The position numbers and the translations under genes are program-made. Below, piece after piece: positions 26,406 to 36,806 of a stretch of 64,000 nt of DNA (position 1 is its first letter; each line of letters opens with the position of its first letter). Origin of the DNA: Aquipseudomonas alcaligenes NBRC 14159 (GTDB lineage Bacteria; Pseudomonadota; Gammaproteobacteria; Pseudomonadales; Pseudomonadaceae); NCBI RefSeq assembly GCF_000467105.1, contig NZ_BATI01000033.1, forward strand, positions 1 to 64,000. Reading direction: 5' to 3'. The notes under the pieces were generated by a model. That model was not told the DNA's origin. It made no database searches and saw nothing but the letters and a program-made list of their open reading frames with translations.

Positions 26406-27334
26406 GCGCGCTCCTTGTCGTGCACCAGGCTGACGAAGATGTCCTCCAGCGAGCTTTCGCTGGACTGCAGGTCCTTGAAGTCGATGCCGTGCTGAGCCAG
26501 GTCCTTGAGCAGCTCGGCGATGCCGGTGTGCTCGTGCTGGGCGTCGAAGGTGAACACCAGGGCATGACCGTCGTCGGTCAGCTCCAGGCCATAGCTGGCC
26601 AGCTGCGCCGGCACGCTGGCCAGCGGGTGCTTGAGCTGCAGGGTCAGCTGCTTCTTGCCGAGCTTGTGCATCAGCACCTGCTTGTCCTCCACCAGGATGA
26701 TCTCGCCCTTGCGGATCACCCCGATGCGGTCGGCCATCTCCTCGGCTTCCTCGATGTAGTGGGTGGTGAGGATGATGGTCACGCCGCGCTCGCGCAGGCG
26801 CCGCACCATGTTCCACATGTCGCGGCGCAGCTCGACGTCGACGCCGGCGGTGGGCTCGTCGAGAAACAGGATCGACGGTTCGTGGCTCAATGCCTTGGCG
26901 ATCATCACCCGGCGCTTCATGCCGCCGGACAGTTCGAAGATCTTGGCGTCGCGCTTGTCCCACAGCGACAGATCCTTGAGCAGCTGCTCCAGGTACTGTG
27001 GATCAGGTTTCTTGCCGAACAGACCGCGGCTGAACCTGACCGTGGCCCAGACCGTCTCGAACACGTCGTTGACCAGCTCCTGCGGTACCAGGCCGATGGC
27101 CGAGCGCGCGGCGCGGTAGTCGGCCTTGATATCAAAGCCGGCGACCCGCACCCGGCCCGCGCCGGGATTGACGATGCCGCAGATGATGCTGATCAGGGTG
27201 GTCTTGCCGGCGCCGTTGGGGCCCAGCAGGGCGAAGATCTCGCCTTTGCGGATCTCCAGATTGATGTGCTTGAGGGCGGAGTGACCGGACTTGTAGGTCT
27301 TGCTCAGGTTCTCGACCGCGATTACCGATTCCAC
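26402..27334 (-). CDS. ABC transporter ATP-binding protein (YadG-like)
   Basis: 310 residues from GTG 27334, which has AAGGAG 5 nt upstream and gives the expected N-terminus [14 protein letters not shown]. Walker A is [18 protein letters not shown], the signature [17 protein letters not shown], Walker [14 protein letters not shown] and the H-loop [13 protein letters not shown]. The C-terminal extension of about 90 residues is usual for YadG-type exporters. It powers the permease encoded next. Confidence 0.94.
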   Translation of the reverse strand: MESVIAVENLSKTYKSGHSALKHINLEIRKGEIFALLGPNGAGKTTLISIICGIVNPGAGRVRVAGFDIKADYRAARSAIGLVPQELVNDVFETVWATVRFSRGLFGKKPDPQYLEQLLKDLSLWDKRDAKIFELSGGMKRRVMIAKALSHEPSILFLDEPTAGVDVELRRDMWNMVRRLRERGVTIILTTHYIEEAEEMADRIGVIRKGEIILVEDKQVLMHKLGKKQLTLQLKHPLASVPAQLASYGLELTDDGHALVFTFDAQHEHTGIAELLKDLAQHGIDFKDLQSSESSLEDIFVSLVHDKERA

Positions 27335-27421
27335 GGCGGCTCCTTGGTCTGGCGGGAAAACAGCGATTGTAGAGCAGGAAGCATCACCATCGCTCGCCAA
27401 GCCTGACGCAACGGCCAGGTA

Positions 27422-28132
27422 TCAGCGGCGCTTGTTATGGGAACGCAGTTTGTAGCGGTCGCCGGGGTGGAGCAGGCGGGCGTAGCTGACCAGGTGTTCG
27501 TCCGACCAGGTGCGACGGATCATCGACAGGCAGGGCGCGGCCGGGTCGATGTCCAGCCAGGCGGCGGTCTGCGCGTCCACCAGCACGGCCTCGACCACGT
27601 GCTCGACATCGGAGATCGGGCAGCTGGCCACCAGCACCTCGTTGGGCGTCTGCTGGCTGAAATCGCTGTCCAGGTAATGCGGCACCCAGCGCGGATTGAC
27701 GAAGCGGTCTTCCAGCTGGATCGGCACGCCGTCCTCGCGGTGCACCAGGATGCTGTGGAACACCTGGGCGCCCAGGCGCAGGCCGAGGCGCAGGGCCACC
27801 TCGTCGTCGGCCGCCAGCGCCTCGCAGCGCAGCACGTCGTTGCTGTAGGCGTGGCCACGGCCGCGCACCTCGGCGGCGATGTTCATCACCTCGTGCAGCG
27901 AGGATTCGGCCTTGCGGTCGGTGACGAAGGTGCCGAGGCCGGCCTGGCGCACCAGGTAGCCCTGCTGCACCAGGTTGTTGATCGCCTTGTTGGCGGTCAT
28001 GCGGCTGACGGCGAAGTCGCGCGCCAGCTGCTCTTCCGGGGGAATCTGGTGGTGGACCGGGTAGGCGCCGCCGCGAATGCGTTCGAGCAGGAAGTCCTCG
28101 ATGGCCTTGTAGCGCGGGGTGCTGCTGGTCAC
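27422..28132 (-). CDS. hutC: Histidine-utilisation repressor (GntR/HutC family)
   Basis: 236 residues. GTG 28132 is preceded by AAGGAG at 5 nt. The N-terminal GntR winged helix is YKAIEDFLLERIRGGAYP...EEQLARDFAVSRMTANKAINNLVQQGYLVR, and the C-terminal UTRA effector domain starts near residue 90. In Pseudomonas HutC represses the hut genes and responds to urocanate (established knowledge). It is the last gene of the leftward hut group, separated from hutH by hairpin repeats. No HutC palindrome was seen directly upstream of it. Confidence 0.94.
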   Translation of the reverse strand: MTSSTPRYKAIEDFLLERIRGGAYPVHHQIPPEEQLARDFAVSRMTANKAINNLVQQGYLVRQAGLGTFVTDRKAESSLHEVMNIAAEVRGRGHAYSNDVLRCEALAADDEVALRLGLRLGAQVFHSILVHREDGVPIQLEDRFVNPRWVPHYLDSDFSQQTPNEVLVASCPISDVEHVVEAVLVDAQTAAWLDIDPAAPCLSMIRRTWSDEHLVSYARLLHPGDRYKLRSHNKRR

Positions 28133-28183
28133 GGTGGCTCCTTGGAATTGCCCGGTTGCGGCGGATGATAGCGGAGCTTGGCG

Positions 28184-28271
28184 CCCCTCTCCCACTGGTG
28201 GGAGAGAGGACGGGGCGGCCCGCGTAGGCCCAGCCCTCTCCCCAACCCTCTCCCGTGAACGGGAGAGGGGG
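28184..28271. repeat. Compound intergenic hairpin repeat
   Basis: CCCCTCTCCCAC-TGG-TGGGAGAG and, 40 nt on, CCCTCTCCCGTG-AAC-GGGAGAGGG. Same family as 19164-19245. It fills the hutH-hutC gap. Confidence 0.7.
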
Positions 28272-28315
28272 CGGCCCGTCTGTCCCTTCAGTCCGTAGCA
28301 CGCTTCTTTAGTACA

Positions 28316-29851
28316 TCAGCCCACCGACGGCAGCATCCCGGCCGGCAGCAACGGCGTCAGCACGCGCTCGGCGAGCAACTCGTCGGCGGCGGCGATGTCC
28401 GGGGCGAAGAAGCGGTCTTCGACGTAATAGGGCACCCTGGCACGCAGGAGCTCACGGGCCTGTTCCAGGGCCGGCGAGCTCTTCAGCCCCTCGCGGAAGT
28501 CCAGGCCCTGGCAGGCACCCAGCCACTCCACGGCGAGTACGCCACGGGTGTTGGCGGCCATGTCCCAGAGGCGCTTGCCGGCGTTCGGCGCCATCGACAC
28601 ATGGTCTTCCTGGTTGGCCGAAGTGGGCAGGCTGTCGACGCTGTGCGGGTGGGCCAGGGCCTTGTTGTCGCTGGCCAGGGCCGCGGCCGTGACCTGGGCG
28701 ATCATGAAGCCCGAGTTGACCCCGCCATTGGCCACCAGGAAGGGCGGCAGCTGCGACATATGCTTGTCCATCATCAGCGAGATGCGTCGCTCGGACAGCG
28801 AGCCCATTTCCGCGATGGCCAGGGCGATATTGTCGGCAGCCATGGCCACCGGCTCGGCGTGGAAGTTGCCGCCGGAGATCACCTCGCCCTCGGCGGCGAA
28901 CACCAGCGGGTTGTCCGACACCGCGTTGGCCTCCACCGCCAGCACCTCGGCGGCCTGGCGCAGTTGGGTCAGGCAGGCACCCATCACCTGCGGCTGGCAG
29001 CGCAGCGAATAGGGGTCCTGCACCTTGTCGCAGGCGGCGTGGGAGCGGCCGACTTCGCTGCTGGCGCCGAGCAGGTGGCGGTAGGTGGCGGCCGCGTCGA
29101 TCTGGCCTTTCTGCCCACGGGCGGCATGGATGCGCGCATCGAAGGGCGCCCGCGAGCCCAGCGCCGCTTCCACGGTGAGGGCGCCGCAGACGCTGGCGGC
29201 GGCGTACAGGTCCTCGGCCTCGAACAACCCGCGCAGGGCGTAGGCGGTGGACACCTGGGTGCCGTTGAGCAGGGCCAGGCCCTCCTTGGCGGCCAGGGTC
29301 ATCGGCTCCAGGCCGGCGATGGCCAGCGCCTCGGTCGCCGGCAGCCACTCACCTTTATGCCGCGCCTGGCTTTCCCCCAGAAGAACGAGCGACATATGCG
29401 CCAGCGGCGCCAGATCGCCGGAGGCGCCCACCGAGCCTTTCAGCGGGATATGCGGATAGACCTCGGCGTTGACCAGGGCGATCAGCGCCTCGATCACCTT
29501 GCGCCGGATACCGGAGAAGCCACGCGCCAGGCTGTTGATCTTGAGCAGCATGATCAGCCGCACCATGGCATCACTCAGCGGCTCGCCGATGCCGGCGGCA
29601 TGCGACAGCACCAGCGAACGCTGCAGCTTCTCCAGGTCGGCGGTGGCGATGCGGGTCGAGGCCAGCAGGCCGAAACCGGTGTTGATGCCGTAGGCGGTGC
29701 GGCCCTCGGCGATGATCTGGTTGACGCAGGCGACGCTGGCGTCGATGGCCTCATGGGCCGCGGCGTCCAGGGTCAGGTGCACGGGCGCCTGGTAGGCGGC
29801 GCGCAGATTGGCCAGGGTCAGCTGGCCGGGTTTCAGGTTCAGCGTATTCAT
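28316..29851 (-). CDS. hutH: Histidine ammonia-lyase
   Basis: 511 residues from ATG 29851. The MIO prosthetic group forms from A143-S144-G145 in [13 protein letters not shown]. Other family blocks are [37 protein letters not shown] and [11 protein letters not shown]. It catalyses step one of histidine degradation, forming urocanate and ammonia. It is separated from hutU by a 141-bp MITE-like repeat that fills almost the whole intergenic gap. Confidence 0.97.
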   Translation of the reverse strand: MNTLNLKPGQLTLANLRAAYQAPVHLTLDAAAHEAIDASVACVNQIIAEGRTAYGINTGFGLLASTRIATADLEKLQRSLVLSHAAGIGEPLSDAMVRLIMLLKINSLARGFSGIRRKVIEALIALVNAEVYPHIPLKGSVGASGDLAPLAHMSLVLLGESQARHKGEWLPATEALAIAGLEPMTLAAKEGLALLNGTQVSTAYALRGLFEAEDLYAAASVCGALTVEAALGSRAPFDARIHAARGQKGQIDAAATYRHLLGASSEVGRSHAACDKVQDPYSLRCQPQVMGACLTQLRQAAEVLAVEANAVSDNPLVFAAEGEVISGGNFHAEPVAMAADNIALAIAEMGSLSERRISLMMDKHMSQLPPFLVANGGVNSGFMIAQVTAAALASDNKALAHPHSVDSLPTSANQEDHVSMAPNAGKRLWDMAANTRGVLAVEWLGACQGLDFREGLKSSPALEQARELLRARVPYYVEDRFFAPDIAAADELLAERVLTPLLPAGMLPSVG

Positions 29852-29866
29852 GTTCTGTCTTCCACA

Positions 29867-30007
29867 GAGCGTGTTCAAAGTCTCGCGAGCTAGAGCCAAA
29901 GGGTGGCGCAAATGGCTGAGGACGCGGAGTTTACGAGCGGTAAATGAGCAGTCCGAAGCCATTTGCAACGCCGTTTGGCCGACGCGCAGCAGGCTTTGGA
30001 CATGCTC
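29867..30007. mobile_element. MITE-like inverted-repeat element, copy 1 (hutH-hutU gap)
   Basis: It starts GAGCGTGTTCAAAG and ends CTTTGGACATGCTC; 12 of 14 terminal positions pair. Internal blocks shared with copy 2 are CTCGCG.(A)CTAGAGCCA at the left and GGCCGAC.CGCA.CAGGCTTT at the right. An inner inverted repeat GCAAATGGCT/AGCCATTTGC is specific to this copy. It encodes no protein and ends directly at the hutU stop codon. Confidence 0.7.
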
Positions 30008-31672
30008 TCAGCCGATCATCGGCAAGTTCAGGCCCTGCTCGCGGGCGCAATCGATGGCGATCTGGTAGCCGGCATCGGCGTGGCGCATCACCCCGGTGCC
30101 CGGGTCGTTGGTCAGCACGCGGGCGATACGCGCGGCGGCTTCATCGGTGCCGTCGCAGACGATGACCATACCGGAATGCTGGGAGAAGCCCATGCCCACG
30201 CCGCCGCCATGGTGCAGCGAGACCCAGGTGGCGCCGCTGGCGGTATTCAGCAGGGCGTTGAGCAGCGGCCAGTCGGACACGGCGTCGGAGCCGTCCTGCA
30301 TCGCCTCGGTCTCGCGGTTGGGGCTGGACACCGAGCCGCTGTCCAGGTGATCGCGACCGATCACGATGGGCGCCGACAGCTCACCCGAACGTACCATCTC
30401 GTTGAAGGCCAGGCCGAGCTTGGCGCGCAGACCCAGGCCGACCCAGCAGATACGCGCCGGCAGGCCCTGGAAGCTGATGCGCTCGCGGGCCATGTCCAGC
30501 CAGCGGTGCAGGTGGGCGTCGTCAGGAATCAGTTCCTTGACCTTGGCGTCGGTCTTGTAGATGTCCTGCGGATCACCGGACAGCGCGGCCCAGCGGAACG
30601 GGCCGATGCCGCGGCAGAACAGCGGGCGGATATAGGCCGGGACGAAGCCGGGGAAGTCGAAGGCGTTGGCCACGCCCTCCTCCTTGGCCATCTGGCGGAT
30701 ATTGTTGCCGTAGTCGAAGGTCGGCACGCCCATCTTCTGGAAGTCGAGCATGGCCTGCACGTGCACGGCCATCGACTGCTTGGCGGCCTTGACCACGGCT
30801 TGCGGGTCGGTCTGCGCGCGGTCCTTGTACTCGGCCCAGGTCCAGCCGATCGGCAGGTAGCCATTGAGCGGGTCGTGGGCGCTGGTCTGGTCGGTGACCA
30901 TATCCGGGCGCACGCCACGCTTGACCAGCTCCGGCAGGATCTCGGCGGCGTTGCCCAGCAGGGCGACGGAGATGGCCTTGCCTTCGGCGCAGTACTTGGC
31001 GATGCGCGCCAGGGCGTCGTCCAGGTCATTGGCCTGCTCGTCGACGTAGCGGCTGCGCAGACGGAAGTCGATGCGCGACTGCTGGCACTCGATATTCAGC
31101 GAACAGGCACCGGCCAGGGTAGCGGCCAGCGGCTGGGCGCCGCCCATGCCGCCGAGACCGGCGGTCAGTACCCAGCGGCCCTTGAGGTCGCCGCCGTAGT
31201 GCTGGCGACCAGCCTCGACGAAGGTTTCATAGGTGCCCTGGACGATGCCCTGGCTGCCGATGTAGATCCAGCTGCCGGCAGTCATCTGGCCGTACATGGC
31301 CAGGCCCTTGGCGTCCAGCTCGTTGAAGTGTTCCCAGGTGGCCCAGTGCGGCACCAGGTTGGAGTTGGCGATCAGCACGCGCGGTGCATTGCTGTGGGTC
31401 TTGAACACGCCGACCGGCTTGCCGGACTGCACCAGCAGGGTCTCGTCGTCGTTCAGTTCCTTCAGGGTCTCGACGATCTTGTCGTAGCACTCCCAGTTGC
31501 GCGCGGCGCGGCCGATGCCGCCGTACACCACCAGTTCCTTGGGGTTCTCGGCCACGTCCGGGTCGAGGTTGTTCATCAGCATGCGCAGCGGCGCTTCGGT
31601 CAGCCAGCTCTTGGCATTCAGCGTGGTGCCGCGCGGGGCGCGGATTTCAACGTCACGGTACTTGGTGGTCAC
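30008..31672 (-). CDS. hutU: Urocanate hydratase
   Basis: 554 residues, the usual length; the GTG at 31672 has a GAGGAAA upstream. It carries NAD-binding and active-site blocks such as [15 protein letters not shown]-type [42 protein letters not shown] and [17 protein letters not shown]. It converts urocanate to imidazolonepropionate. It follows hutG by 26 nt and is followed by the MITE-like repeat, so hutH expression may depend on passage through that structure. Confidence 0.97.
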   Translation of the reverse strand: MTTKYRDVEIRAPRGTTLNAKSWLTEAPLRMLMNNLDPDVAENPKELVVYGGIGRAARNWECYDKIVETLKELNDDETLLVQSGKPVGVFKTHSNAPRVLIANSNLVPHWATWEHFNELDAKGLAMYGQMTAGSWIYIGSQGIVQGTYETFVEAGRQHYGGDLKGRWVLTAGLGGMGGAQPLAATLAGACSLNIECQQSRIDFRLRSRYVDEQANDLDDALARIAKYCAEGKAISVALLGNAAEILPELVKRGVRPDMVTDQTSAHDPLNGYLPIGWTWAEYKDRAQTDPQAVVKAAKQSMAVHVQAMLDFQKMGVPTFDYGNNIRQMAKEEGVANAFDFPGFVPAYIRPLFCRGIGPFRWAALSGDPQDIYKTDAKVKELIPDDAHLHRWLDMARERISFQGLPARICWVGLGLRAKLGLAFNEMVRSGELSAPIVIGRDHLDSGSVSSPNRETEAMQDGSDAVSDWPLLNALLNTASGATWVSLHHGGGVGMGFSQHSGMVIVCDGTDEAAARIARVLTNDPGTGVMRHADAGYQIAIDCAREQGLNLPMIG

Positions 31673-31698
31673 AGCGGTTTCCTCTTGTTGTTCGGCGC

Positions 31699-32634
31699 TC
31701 AGAGGCTGAGCAGGTGGATGAGGCGCGCCGCCGCCTTGGCGGTGCGGCTATCAATGTCGTGTTCGGGGTTGAGCTCGGCGAAGTCGACCAGGCGCAGCTT
31801 GCCGCTGGCCTTGAGCCGTTCGAGCAGCGGCTCCAGCAGCTCCAGGCGCACCCCGCGCGCGGCCGGGGCGCTGACCCCGGGGGCCTCGCAGGCCGGCAGC
31901 ACGTCGATGTCGAAAGTCAGGTAGAGGGCGTCGCAGTTGGCGGCGAAGGCGTCCAGCTCGGCGCCGATGGCGTCCAGGGTCGACTCGCGGATCTCGCGGT
32001 CCTCGCGCACCAGCACGCCCAGCTCGGCGGCGCGGGCGAACAGCGCGCGGGTGTTGCTGGCGCGGCTGACGCCGAGGCAGGCATAGCGGAATGGCCAGCC
32101 GCGGGCGGCGCTGGCCTCGGCGATCTGAGCGAAGGGAGTGCCGGAGGAGTGCACATGGGCCGGGTCGCGCAGGTCGAAATGGGCATCGAAGTTGACGATG
32201 CCAATCTTCGGGGCATGGTTGCCGGACAGGTGTTCGGCCAGCCCGGACCAGCTGCCGTAAGCCACTTCGTGGCCACCACCGAGCACCAGCGGCAGGTGGC
32301 CAGCATCCAGCAGCGCGCAGACGTTGCGCCCCAGGCGCGCCTGCGCGCCTTCCAGGTCGCCGTATTCGCAGGCCACGTCGCCGGCGTCATAGGCCGGCGC
32401 CCGGCGATGCCAGGCCAGGTTGGCCAGAGCCTTGCGCAGCGCCTGCGGCCCACCGGCGGCGCCGACGCGGCCGTGGTTGCGGCGCACGCCCTCGTCGCAG
32501 GCGAAGCCGAGCAGGGCCAGGCCAGGCTGGCTGTCTTCGCTCAGCGCTCTTATGCGCTGGTGCCAGCGTGGGCTGTCCGGCTCGGGGTCGACGCGGCCGG
32601 TCCAGCAGGCCATGGAATGGCGGTCAGCGTGCAT
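31699..32634 (-). CDS. hutG: Formimidoylglutamase (arginase family)
   Basis: 311 residues from ATG 32634, chosen because GGAGAG lies 7 nt upstream; a GTG at 32649 is the alternative. Manganese-binding motifs of ureohydrolases are intact: [16 protein letters not shown] and TFDIDVLP. It would hydrolyse N-formimidoyl-glutamate directly to glutamate and formamide. This is the four-step pathway and differs from the HutF plus deformylase route common in pseudomonads; no hutF is seen here. It overlaps the end of hutI by 11 nt. Confidence 0.93.
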   Translation of the reverse strand: MHADRHSMACWTGRVDPEPDSPRWHQRIRALSEDSQPGLALLGFACDEGVRRNHGRVGAAGGPQALRKALANLAWHRRAPAYDAGDVACEYGDLEGAQARLGRNVCALLDAGHLPLVLGGGHEVAYGSWSGLAEHLSGNHAPKIGIVNFDAHFDLRDPAHVHSSGTPFAQIAEASAARGWPFRYACLGVSRASNTRALFARAAELGVLVREDREIRESTLDAIGAELDAFAANCDALYLTFDIDVLPACEAPGVSAPAARGVRLELLEPLLERLKASGKLRLVDFAELNPEHDIDSRTAKAAARLIHLLSL

Positions 32635-33841
32635 GGGTAATCTCTCCACAGAAGATGCGCTGGCGCAGGCGCCCGGCCTGCACCGCGTAGGCCAGCTCGG
32701 CGGGCTGGCGGATATCCCACAGGCACAGGTCGGCGGGCGCGCCGACGGCGATGCGGCCCAGCTCCGGCAAGCCGAGGGCGCGGGCGGCGTGGGCGGTCAT
32801 GCCGGCCAGGGCCTCGCGCGGGGTGAGGCGGAACAGGGTGCAGGCCAGATGGGCCATCAGGGTGGGCAGGCAGATCGGCGAGGTGCCGGGGTTGGCGTCG
32901 CTGGCCACGGCCATCGGCACCTGGTACTGGCGCAGCAGCTCGATGGGCGGCAGCTGGGTTTCGCGCAGCACCTGGAAGGCGCCGGGCAGCAGCACGGCCA
33001 CCGTGCCGGCTTCGGCCATGGCGCGCACGCCGGCCTCATCGAGGTATTCGACATGGTCGGCGGACAGTGCGCCGTACCTGGCCGCCAGGGCGCTGCCACC
33101 GAGATTGGACAGTTGCTCGGCGTGTGCCTTGATCGCCAGGCCATGCTCGCGCGCGACCTGGAAGATGCGCTCGCAATGCGCCGGGGAGAAGCCGATGCCC
33201 TCGCAGAACACGTCCACCGCGTCGGCCAGGCCTTCACGGGCGACCGCCGGGATCATCTGCTCGCAGACCAGGCGCACATAGTCGTCGGCACGGCCGGCGT
33301 ATTCCGGCGGCAGTGCATGGGCGCCGAGCAGCGTAGTCATTACCCGCACCGGACGCAGCTCGCCGAGGCGGCGGGCCACGCGCAGCATTTTCAGCTCGTC
33401 GGCGACGGTCAGGCCGTAACCGGACTTGATCTCGACCGTGGTCACACCATCGGCCAGCAACACATCCAGGCGCGGCAGGCTGGCGGCAATCAGCTGGTCC
33501 TCGCTGGCGGTCCGGGTGGCGCGCACGCTGCTGAGGATGCCGCCGCCGGCGCGGGCGATCTCCTCGTAGCTGACGCCTTCCAGGCGCTGCTCGAACTCAC
33601 CGGCACGGTCGCCGGCATACACCAGGTGGGTATGGCAGTCGACCAGGCCTGGGGTCATCACCCCACCGCACCCGACCTTGTCGGCACCGATGGCCAGGGC
33701 CGGGTCGAACTCGCGCTCGGGCCACAGGCCGGCGATGTGGTCGCCCTCCACCAGCACGGCCATGGGCTCGGGCAGCACCTGCAGGCCATCGAAGAGGGTC
33801 AGGTCGCGCCAGAGCAGGCGCTTGCGGGAAGACTGGGACAT
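32624..33841 (-). CDS. hutI: Imidazolonepropionase
   Basis: 405 residues from ATG 33841. An amidohydrolase-fold enzyme with the metal motif [22 protein letters not shown], substrate-binding [11 protein letters not shown] motifs in [12 protein letters not shown] and catalytic D in [11 protein letters not shown]. It opens the imidazolone ring to give formimidoylglutamate. It is the first gene after the hut operator region, so the leftward operon is hutI-hutG-hutU-hutH-hutC. Confidence 0.96.
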   Translation of the reverse strand: MSQSSRKRLLWRDLTLFDGLQVLPEPMAVLVEGDHIAGLWPEREFDPALAIGADKVGCGGVMTPGLVDCHTHLVYAGDRAGEFEQRLEGVSYEEIARAGGGILSSVRATRTASEDQLIAASLPRLDVLLADGVTTVEIKSGYGLTVADELKMLRVARRLGELRPVRVMTTLLGAHALPPEYAGRADDYVRLVCEQMIPAVAREGLADAVDVFCEGIGFSPAHCERIFQVAREHGLAIKAHAEQLSNLGGSALAARYGALSADHVEYLDEAGVRAMAEAGTVAVLLPGAFQVLRETQLPPIELLRQYQVPMAVASDANPGTSPICLPTLMAHLACTLFRLTPREALAGMTAHAARALGLPELGRIAVGAPADLCLWDIRQPAELAYAVQAGRLRQRIFCGEITHAR

Positions 33842-33862
33842 TGCGGAGCTATCCTCGGCGTT

Positions 33863-33876
33863 AATGTATATACATT
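33863..33876. promoter_or_regulatory. HutC operator, hutI-proximal
   Basis: AATGTATATACATT, a perfect 14-bp palindrome 22 nt upstream of hutI. The core TGTATATACA matches known Pseudomonas HutC sites. Confidence 0.8.
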
Positions 33877-33992
33877 TAAACCGTGACCAGCGAGTCGTCA
33901 ACCCCCACGCTGCAATCCAGACGGCTAAACAACCATAGAGACACATGGAAACCGCACCGCGGGATGGACGGGGAGCCGTCTTTTGCTCAAAT

Positions 33993-34004
33993 ATGTATAT
34001 ACAT
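33993..34004. promoter_or_regulatory. HutC operator, hutD-proximal
   Basis: ATGTATATACAT, a second copy of the palindrome, 16 nt upstream of hutD and just before its GGGGAG ribosome-binding site. Two sites 130 bp apart suggest separate control of the two divergent transcripts. Confidence 0.78.
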
Positions 34005-34019
34005 TAAGGGGAGAAAAAC

Positions 34020-34565
34020 ATGCCCATCCAGCTCATCGACCTCGACTGTCTGCCCGCCAGCACCTGGAAGAACGGCGGTGGCAGCACCCGCCAGCTGGCC
34101 ATCGCCCCGGCCGCGGCCGGGCTGGATGACTTCGCCTGGCGCATCAGTTGCGCGCGGGTGAGCGGCGCCGGCCCCTTCTCCGCCTTCCCCGGCATCCAGC
34201 GCAGCCTGGCGCTGCTGGAGGGCGAACTGCTGCTGCAACGGCAGAGCGGTACCACGACCTTGTGCGCCGGCGGCAAGTCGCTGGACTTTTCCGGCGAGGA
34301 GCCGATCAGCGCTAGGCCACTGGCCGGCGAGGTGCTCGATCTGAACCTGATGAGTCGGCGCGCCGACTGGCAGCAGGGGCTGAAGTCCTTGCAGCTGCAT
34401 GGAGAAATGCCACTGACCGAGCTCGCCGAGGTGCGCCTGCAGGATGGCCACGCATTCAGCCTGCATGCGCGCCAGGCCTTGCTGCTGAACGATGAGCCGG
34501 GCGAACTGCACCTGCATGGCCAGCAGGCGCACTGCTATCTGGGCCTGCTGCGCCGGCTGAGCTGA
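34020..34565 (+). CDS. hutD: HutD-family protein
   Basis: 181 residues; GGGGAG 6 nt before the ATG. The N-terminus STWKNGGGSTRQLAIAP and the block DFAWRISCARVSGAGPFSAFPGIQRSLALLEGE are typical of HutD, a cupin-fold protein. It is not an enzyme of the pathway; in Pseudomonas fluorescens it limits hut expression, acting as a governor of hut induction (established knowledge). It is divergent from hutI across the HutC sites. Confidence 0.9.
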   Translation: MPIQLIDLDCLPASTWKNGGGSTRQLAIAPAAAGLDDFAWRISCARVSGAGPFSAFPGIQRSLALLEGELLLQRQSGTTTLCAGGKSLDFSGEEPISARPLAGEVLDLNLMSRRADWQQGLKSLQLHGEMPLTELAEVRLQDGHAFSLHARQALLLNDEPGELHLHGQQAHCYLGLLRRLS

Positions 34566-34572
34566 GGGCAGG

Positions 34573-34630
34573 TAGCCCGGATGCAATCCGGGGAGGCAGG
34601 AGGCCCCGCTCCCGGATTGCATCCGGGCTA
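34573..34630. repeat. Perfect 20-bp inverted-repeat pair
   Basis: A TAGCCCGGATGCAATCC... arm at 34573-34592 is perfectly complementary to ...GGATTGCATCCGGGCTA at 34611-34630, with an 18-nt spacer. One arm also occurs alone at 15027-15049. It is a REP-like chromosomal hairpin downstream of hutD. Confidence 0.75.
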
Positions 34631-34689
34631 CGTCAGGCCGGGCCTGTGCATGCCCTCTCCCCCTATGCCGAATTACCGGCCGCAACGAA

Positions 34690-34713
34690 AAGACCCCGCC
34701 GGGGCGGGGTCTT
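34690..34713. terminator. Terminator between hutD and the symporter gene
   Basis: AAGACCCCGCC-GG-GGCGGGGTCTT, an 11-bp perfect stem followed by TCTTTAT on the plus strand and flanked by T-rich sequence on the complement. It probably works for both convergent genes. Confidence 0.85.
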
Positions 34714-34732
34714 CTTTATCAATACGCGACGC

Positions 34733-36172
34733 TTACTGCGGCTGGGCGATCAGCATGCCGTTGTCGTTGCGCTTGAACTGCGGCAGCAGGGTACCGATGA
34801 CCATGCCGGCGATGCTGAACAGCAGGCCAGCCAGCTGCGGCGGCCAGAAGGCCTCCTCGGTCCAGCTGTACTCCAGGTAGATCCACGAGCACAGGCCGAA
34901 GGCGATGGCGACCAGCGCGCCCTGGGTGGTGGCACGCTTCCAGAACAGGCCGGCGAACAGCGGCACCACGGCGGCGACCAGGGTCACCTTGTAGGCATTG
35001 CCGACCATCTCGTAGATGCTGGCATCGGAGTACAGGGCGAAGGTCAGAGTGGCAACGGCGCATACCAGGATGGTGCAGCGCATCAGCAGCAGGAACTGCT
35101 TGTCGTTGAGCTCCGGCAGGAAGCGCTTGAGCACGTTCTCGGTCAGCGTTACCGACGGCGCCAGCAGGGTGCCGGAGGCGGTCGACATGATGGCCGACAG
35201 CAGCGCGCCGAAGAACATGATCTGGGCGAACAGCGGAGTCTTTTCCAGGATCAGCAGCGGCAGGATCATCTGCGCATCCTCGGCCAGCCACTTCTGCACC
35301 AGCGCCGGATCGATCATCGAGGCGGCGTACACCAGGAAGATCGGCAGCATGCAGAAGGCCAGGTAGAACACGGCGCCGGCCATGGAGGCGCGAGCGGCGA
35401 TGTTTTCCGTCTTGGCCGACATCACGCGCTGGTACACGTCCTGCTGCGGAATCGAGCCGAGCATCATGGTCACCGCCGCGCCAATGAAGGCGACGATGTC
35501 CTTCGGCTCGAAGCTGTGCATGAAGGTGAACTTGCCTTCGCTGGCAGCCTTGCTGATCACCAGGTCGGCACCGCCGGCCATGTCGCTGAACAGCCAGACC
35601 AGGTAGATCAGACCGACCACGATGATGATCATCTGGAAGAAGTCGGTCAGGGCGATCGACCACATGCCGCCGAACAGGGTGTACAGCAGGACGATGAAGG
35701 TGCCCAGCAGCATGCCCTGGGTGGTGCTGATGGCACCATCGGAAAGCACGTTGAACACCACGCCGAGAGCGATCAGCTGGGCGGCGATCCAACCCAGGTA
35801 GGACATGACGATAACCAGGCTGACGATCAGCTCGACCTGCGAGCCATAGCGCTTCTTGAAGTAGTCACCGATGGTCAGCAGGTTCAGGCGATACAGCGGA
35901 CGGGCGATAATCGCGCCGACGATGAACAGGCACCAGAAGGAACCGAAGGGGTCCTCGACAATGCCGGCGAAGCCTTCCTCGAGGAAGGTGGCGGGAATGC
36001 CCAGTACCGCCTCGGAACCGAACCAGGTGGCGAACACCATGGCCGCGACGATGGGGAAGCCCATGCTGCGACCGCCGGATGCGAAGTCTCGGGTGTTGTG
36101 TACCCGGGTGGAGGCATAGAAACCGATGGCCACGGTGGCCAGCAGGTACAGCGCGACGAACCAGATCAGCAT
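34733..36172 (-). CDS. Sodium:solute symporter (SSS family)
   Basis: 479 residues from ATG 36172, about 13 membrane helices. Family features are SGGRSMGFPIVAAMVFATWFGSEAV in the first helices, GDYFKKRYGSQVE, LIALGVVF, and SAIMSTASGTLLAPSVTLTENV, the sodium-site region. It imports an unidentified solute with Na+. Despite being next to the hut genes it is cut off by a terminator and its own long upstream region, so histidine or urocanate transport is only a possibility. Confidence 0.9.
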   Translation of the reverse strand: MLIWFVALYLLATVAIGFYASTRVHNTRDFASGGRSMGFPIVAAMVFATWFGSEAVLGIPATFLEEGFAGIVEDPFGSFWCLFIVGAIIARPLYRLNLLTIGDYFKKRYGSQVELIVSLVIVMSYLGWIAAQLIALGVVFNVLSDGAISTTQGMLLGTFIVLLYTLFGGMWSIALTDFFQMIIIVVGLIYLVWLFSDMAGGADLVISKAASEGKFTFMHSFEPKDIVAFIGAAVTMMLGSIPQQDVYQRVMSAKTENIAARASMAGAVFYLAFCMLPIFLVYAASMIDPALVQKWLAEDAQMILPLLILEKTPLFAQIMFFGALLSAIMSTASGTLLAPSVTLTENVLKRFLPELNDKQFLLLMRCTILVCAVATLTFALYSDASIYEMVGNAYKVTLVAAVVPLFAGLFWKRATTQGALVAIAFGLCSWIYLEYSWTEEAFWPPQLAGLLFSIAGMVIGTLLPQFKRNDNGMLIAQPQ

Positions 36173-36806
36173 TTTTCCGTTCCAGCGACATCGGCCCGCC
36201 ACAGGCTGCCCCGCAAGGCGGAGGGGCTGGGACGGCGGGCTACAGGTTTTTGTTATGGCCCTCCTGGCCTGCTTTGAACACGGAGCACCGATGATCCCCG
36301 CGCCAGGCCGCGCAGTCTGGCAAAACCGTAAAATATGTCAAACAAAATTGGCCGTTTTTATGCTCACAGCCGACGACATGCCTTGTTACGAACTGTAAAC
36401 CACTGAAAAACCTGCACTAGAACCCGGCACACCGGCAGCGGGCAGTTGCATATTTTTGACAGTACAACCACGACCTCAGCGCTGCAGCGCCGGCCCCGGC
36501 ATGGCCATCACGCCGCACTGCCACGTTCCCGGGCAACGCCTGGCGGCGACGCTCAGCACGGCGCCAGCGGCAGCCCTCTGGAGACCGTCACAGCCGCCGT
36601 CGTTATTCGCCTGCACACCAGCAATGGCGGCACTCCGACAGCCCGGGGCGAAGCACTCTGTAACACCCGCCGCAAACGCGCAGCTTGAGCCCAGCGCTCG
36701 CCTTCGGGATACTGCACGCCGATTTGCACACCGCCTGCCCGCTTTACCGCGTGTGCGCCCAAGTAGCCAATGGACTGCGTTGAAAGAAGACGGGGAGCCA
36801 TCGTCG
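36173..36806. other. 634-bp intergenic region with no gene seen
   Basis: Divergent region between the symporter and the YbhN-like gene. The part from about 36300 to 36470 is AT-richer than its surroundings and likely carries the promoters. A TTGACA occurs at 36457, but no good -10 follows. Frames open on the plus strand upstream of 36807 lack a Shine-Dalgarno and protein-like composition. Confidence 0.5.

Noticed and set aside
34733-36172. Assignment of the symporter as a histidine or urocanate transporter of the hut system
   Set aside because: Separated from hutD by a strong terminator, no HutC palindrome in its 5' region, and substrate residues cannot be read from sequence.
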